DNA of 8,305 nt, from NCBI GenBank assembly GCA_020056205.1, contig JAGVIF010000256.1, forward strand, positions 1 to 8,305, given 5' to 3'. Under the pieces are notes generated by a model. It ran no database searches. It worked only from the letters and a program-made list of their open reading frames with translations, and had not been told where the DNA came from. Positions within the stretch are counted from its first letter, which is position 1. Each line of letters opens with the position of its first letter. This DNA is from Lentisphaeria bacterium (GTDB taxonomy: Bacteria; Verrucomicrobiota; Lentisphaeria; Victivallales; GWF2-50-93). Position numbers and translations under genes: made by a program. This document shows, in pieces, positions 6,834 through 8,305 of the stretch.

Positions 6834-7772
6834 TCATGCTACTTTTGTTAAATCGTCAAACGTCTGCAACATTGTTATTTCTCTGTTCGTTAACGCTCTA
6901 GGTTCTTTCCAGTGATAGATATGAGTTCCGCCGCCGCCACTACCGGTCACAGTATATGCCGGCTTGTCAGGATCAAGGCGCTTATATATCTGGCTAATAC
7001 GCGCTCCTTTAATATTTAATTGCAAATGAGCCGGAATATCAGCGTTGAAGGCATTTTCGCCAGGCTTTATGTGACGGAGCCGCTCAACAACTATTGCTGA
7101 TTGCTTGGTTATCTCCTGATTCGGCGCATCAGATGGTATATCTTTAAGGGCATCGCGGACAGTTCGCCGCACACCAGTCGGCGCTGGAATCTTGAAGTTC
7201 AGTTTAACATCCTTGTGAATTCCTATAATGATTATTCTATGGCGAGCCTGAGGAACACCGTAGCCCTCAAATTTATAGAGATGTGGATAAAGCGTATAAC
7301 CACATTCCTTAAATTCATTAAGTATTGATACGAAGGCTTTCCCCTCGTTGGAGCTGGAAAGACCACCAACATTTTCGGCAAGAAACCACTTAGGTTTGAA
7401 AAAATGCAACACCTTTGCCGCATAGGTGTACAACGGCCCGTACTCACCCTCGATACCTTTCTGCTCCCCCACTTGGCTGAAATCGTTACAGGGAAAACCG
7501 AACGCAAGAGCATCAATTTCTGAAATCTCTTTCAATCTATTTAAGTCGAGAGTCCGAATATCGCTACAGACCACGCGTTCAGGAGACTTGGGGAAAATAT
7601 TTCTACGGTATGTCGCACAAGTGTCAGGATGATAATCCGTTGCCCGTACATGATCAATCAGATATTCGCAATCTCCTGCAACAACCCTAGCCAAAGAAGC
7701 TCCAACACCGATACCGCCTGGACCACAGAACAATTCACCAAGCCTGAATTTTGTTTTATTACACGATATCAT
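6834..7772 (-). CDS. DNA cytosine-5 methyltransferase (type II), lacking motif X
   Basis: A 312-residue C5 methyltransferase that should protect host DNA from the adjacent nuclease by methylating a cytosine in the shared site, using S-adenosylmethionine. Motif I is LGELFCGPGGIGVG (11-24), motif IV is GFPCNDFSQVG (92-102) with catalytic Cys95, motif VI is AENVGGL (132-138), and motif VIII is PQARHRIIIIGI (174-185). The target-recognition region spans about 186-262. Motif IX is RLDPDKPAYTVTGSGGGGTH (265-284) plus ALTNREITMLQTF (293-305). The protein then stops at LQTFDDLTKVA. The usual 40 or so further residues with motif X (GNAVPP type), which help bind AdoMet, are missing, and I found them in no other frame downstream. 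Motif IV has PCN where PCQ is usual. The start at 7772 has no clear ribosome site. Confidence 0.88.
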   Translation of the reverse strand: MISCNKTKFRLGELFCGPGGIGVGASLARVVAGDCEYLIDHVRATDYHPDTCATYRRNIFPKSPERVVCSDIRTLDLNRLKEISEIDALAFGFPCNDFSQVGEQKGIEGEYGPLYTYAAKVLHFFKPKWFLAENVGGLSSSNEGKAFVSILNEFKECGYTLYPHLYKFEGYGVPQARHRIIIIGIHKDVKLNFKIPAPTGVRRTVRDALKDIPSDAPNQEITKQSAIVVERLRHIKPGENAFNADIPAHLQLNIKGARISQIYKRLDPDKPAYTVTGSGGGGTHIYHWKEPRALTNREITMLQTFDDLTKVA

Positions 7773-7799
7773 ATGTCCATATAAATATTAGCCTAACGC

Positions 7800-7805
7800 A
7801 GGAGG
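7800..7805 (+). promoter_or_regulatory. Perfect AGGAGG ribosome-binding site before a + strand TTG
   Basis: AGGAGG is followed by 8 bases and TTG at 7814, which is ideal spacing. It is the best Shine-Dalgarno match seen in the window, although no intact gene follows. The same bases also form part of a weak GCCT/AGGC hairpin (7791-7806) before a T-run, so a second reading as a terminator exists. Confidence 0.45.
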
Positions 7806-7813
7806 CCGTTTTT

Positions 7814-7880
7814 TTGAAAAGAGTTCTCATTGTCGAACCAATCTCAAGATGTGATACACAATGGCGCAAGTATAGCATGT
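7814..7880 (+). pseudogene. Possible 5' remnant of a + strand gene carried with the cassette
   Basis: From the TTG at 7814 the frame reads LKRVLIVEPISRCDTQWRKY, a basic start followed by a hydrophobic beta-strand like the N-terminus of many Rossmann-type or B12-binding/radical-SAM proteins. After about 7880 the frame runs on only as antisense to acsC and loses protein character. I infer that a gene divergent from the methyltransferase (41 bp between starts) was cut at the cassette border. The end coordinate is approximate. Twenty-two plausible residues are thin evidence, so chance remains possible. Confidence 0.35.
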
Positions 7881-7918
7881 GTAATAATGGCTTCAAGTTT
7901 TCCTGTGCCTGTCTTCAT
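7844..7918 (-). pseudogene. N-terminal remnant of gene X, translationally coupled to acsC
   Basis: The ATG at 7918 shares ATGA with the acsC stop, the same coupling seen twice elsewhere in this window. It reads MKTGTGKLEAIITHA and reaches a stop after 24 codons. The first dozen or so codons are probably native to X. The last codons probably belong to the inserted DNA, since they overlap the possible + strand remnant. With the C-terminal piece at 5948-6055 it brackets the cassette. The family of X is not recognisable from these ends. Confidence 0.45.
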
Positions 7919-8289
7919 TTGATTCTTGCTTTCACGAAGCTTTCGATGTCGGTGGCTTCCTGCGGGCCGACAACGACTTTCCAACCGGGAAGGCTTTCTT
8001 CGAGTTCCCCGCTAATCTGGGCGACATATCCTGGAATAATGATCTGCCGTGTCGCAATCTGTTCTTCAAAACCTATGCCTTTTATGAACTTCGCAATTGA
8101 TGAGCCGGAAAATTTTCCCGCGGCCCAGGCGGTCAGGACGCTCATTCCTTCGCACTCCGGAACAACAAGCCAGGCATTTGTCCCGCTGTTCTCTATTTCT
8201 CCTGAAACTATAAAATAAGTGAGCGAAAAATTTGTCGTGATAAATACCGGGGAATTTTTGTCCGGCTCACCTATCGGATAAACTTTTGG
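7915..8289 (-). CDS. acsC: Corrinoid iron-sulfur protein large (gamma) subunit AcsC/CdhE, C-terminal part
   Basis: The last 124 residues of the large subunit of CoFeSP, which carries a methyl group on its corrinoid from methyl-tetrahydrofolate to acetyl-CoA synthase. KVYPIGEPDKNSPVFITTNF, SLTYFIVSGEIE, NAWLVVPECEGMSVLTAW, GKFSGSSIAKFIKGIG, ATRQIIIPGYVAQISGELEE and GWKVVVGPQEATDIESFV follow the C-terminal corrinoid-binding TIM-barrel region of AcsC/CdhE in order. This includes the PVFITTNFSLTYF segment and the IIPG...GE.EE..GW.V.VGP end typical of the family. The N-terminal 4Fe-4S domain lies beyond the contig. The frame continues to 8304, but those codons, including an apparent GTG start, come from adapter bases, so I end the real gene at 8289. 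The stop shares ATGA with the remnant of gene X. Confidence 0.88.
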   Translation of the reverse strand, partial: PKVYPIGEPDKNSPVFITTNFSLTYFIVSGEIENSGTNAWLVVPECEGMSVLTAWAAGKFSGSSIAKFIKGIGFEEQIATRQIIIPGYVAQISGELEESLPGWKVVVGPQEATDIESFVKARIK

Positions 8290-8305
8290 AGATCGGAAGA
8301 GCACA
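8290..8305. other. Illumina TruSeq adapter remnant at the contig end
   Basis: The final 16 bases, AGATCGGAAGAGCACA, equal the start of the standard TruSeq read-1 adapter (the leading A may be the A-tail). This is not genomic sequence. It makes acsC look as if it begins with VLFRS. Confidence 0.93.

Larger units (their letters stand above)
6056..7880 (-). mobile_element. Restriction-modification cassette inserted in an acs operon (right boundary approximate)
   Basis: The methyltransferase and endonuclease sit between the 5' remnant of gene X (starting at 7918) and its apparent 3' remnant (from 6055), interrupting an otherwise tightly packed acsC-X-RACo gene order. The endonuclease end of the cassette is much more AT-rich than both sides. 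There is no transposase, integrase, clear terminal repeat or target duplication. The upper border lies somewhere between about 7843 and 7890, and it may include part of a foreign + strand gene (7814-7880). The lower border is near 6055. Confidence 0.5.

Noticed and set aside
7791..7815. + strand terminator GCCT/AGGC followed by a T-run
   Set aside because: The stem is only 4 bp with an 8-nt loop, and no + strand gene ends upstream of it. The AGGAGG reading explains the bases at least as well.
7751..8218. 155-codon + strand frame over the cassette border and acsC
   Set aside because: Beyond about 7880 it is the antisense shadow of acsC, which has clear family motifs. Only the first codons after the TTG at 7814 were kept as a possible remnant.
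8302..8304. GTG start codon for the AcsC fragment
   Set aside because: It lies in adapter sequence. The gene is truncated by the contig end and has no start here.

Overview
The window looks like the end of a metagenomic contig from an anaerobic, probably Gram-negative bacterium that uses the Wood-Ljungdahl (reductive acetyl-CoA) pathway. The evidence is the C-terminus of a corrinoid iron-sulfur protein large subunit (AcsC/CdhE) with a RACo-type corrinoid-activating ferredoxin protein on the same strand. A signal-peptide-bearing amidase and a WaaG-like glycosyltransferase suggest an outer membrane. A PVC-superphylum relative (for example Lentisphaerota) is possible, but the sequence does not prove the lineage.

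Left part (1-2360, + strand): the tail of a ThiD-like kinase, an N-acetylmuramoyl-L-alanine amidase and a GT4 glycosyltransferase. They are joined by two ATGA stop/start overlaps and so probably form one translationally coupled unit. The glycosyltransferase converges on a RodA/FtsW-family gene (2342-3490, - strand), and the two coding regions overlap by 19 bp. The amidase, glycosyltransferase and RodA all act on the cell envelope.

Middle (3491-3999): a gene-free stretch that is almost filled by one large imperfect palindrome (3532-3948). Its outer arms match at 36 of 42 positions, its inner arms are a perfect 17-bp inverted repeat, and its centre carries short tandem repeats. A terminator-like hairpin lies in each outer arm.

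Right part (4000-8289, - strand): in transcription order, the 3' end of acsC, a gene X cut in two, a type II restriction-modification pair, the 3' end of X, and the RACo-like gene. Gene X starts in an ATGA overlap with acsC, and its apparent C-terminus ends 22 bp before RACo. The cytosine-5 methyltransferase and the AT-rich PD-(D/E)XK endonuclease lie between the two pieces. The simplest reading is that the cassette landed in an acs operon and destroyed X. The methyltransferase also stops before its usual C-terminal motif X, so the system may be decaying or unusual. On the + strand next to the cassette, a perfect AGGAGG followed by a TTG start may be the first codons of another truncated gene carried in with it.

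The last 16 bases (8290-8305) match the start of the Illumina TruSeq adapter and are not genomic.
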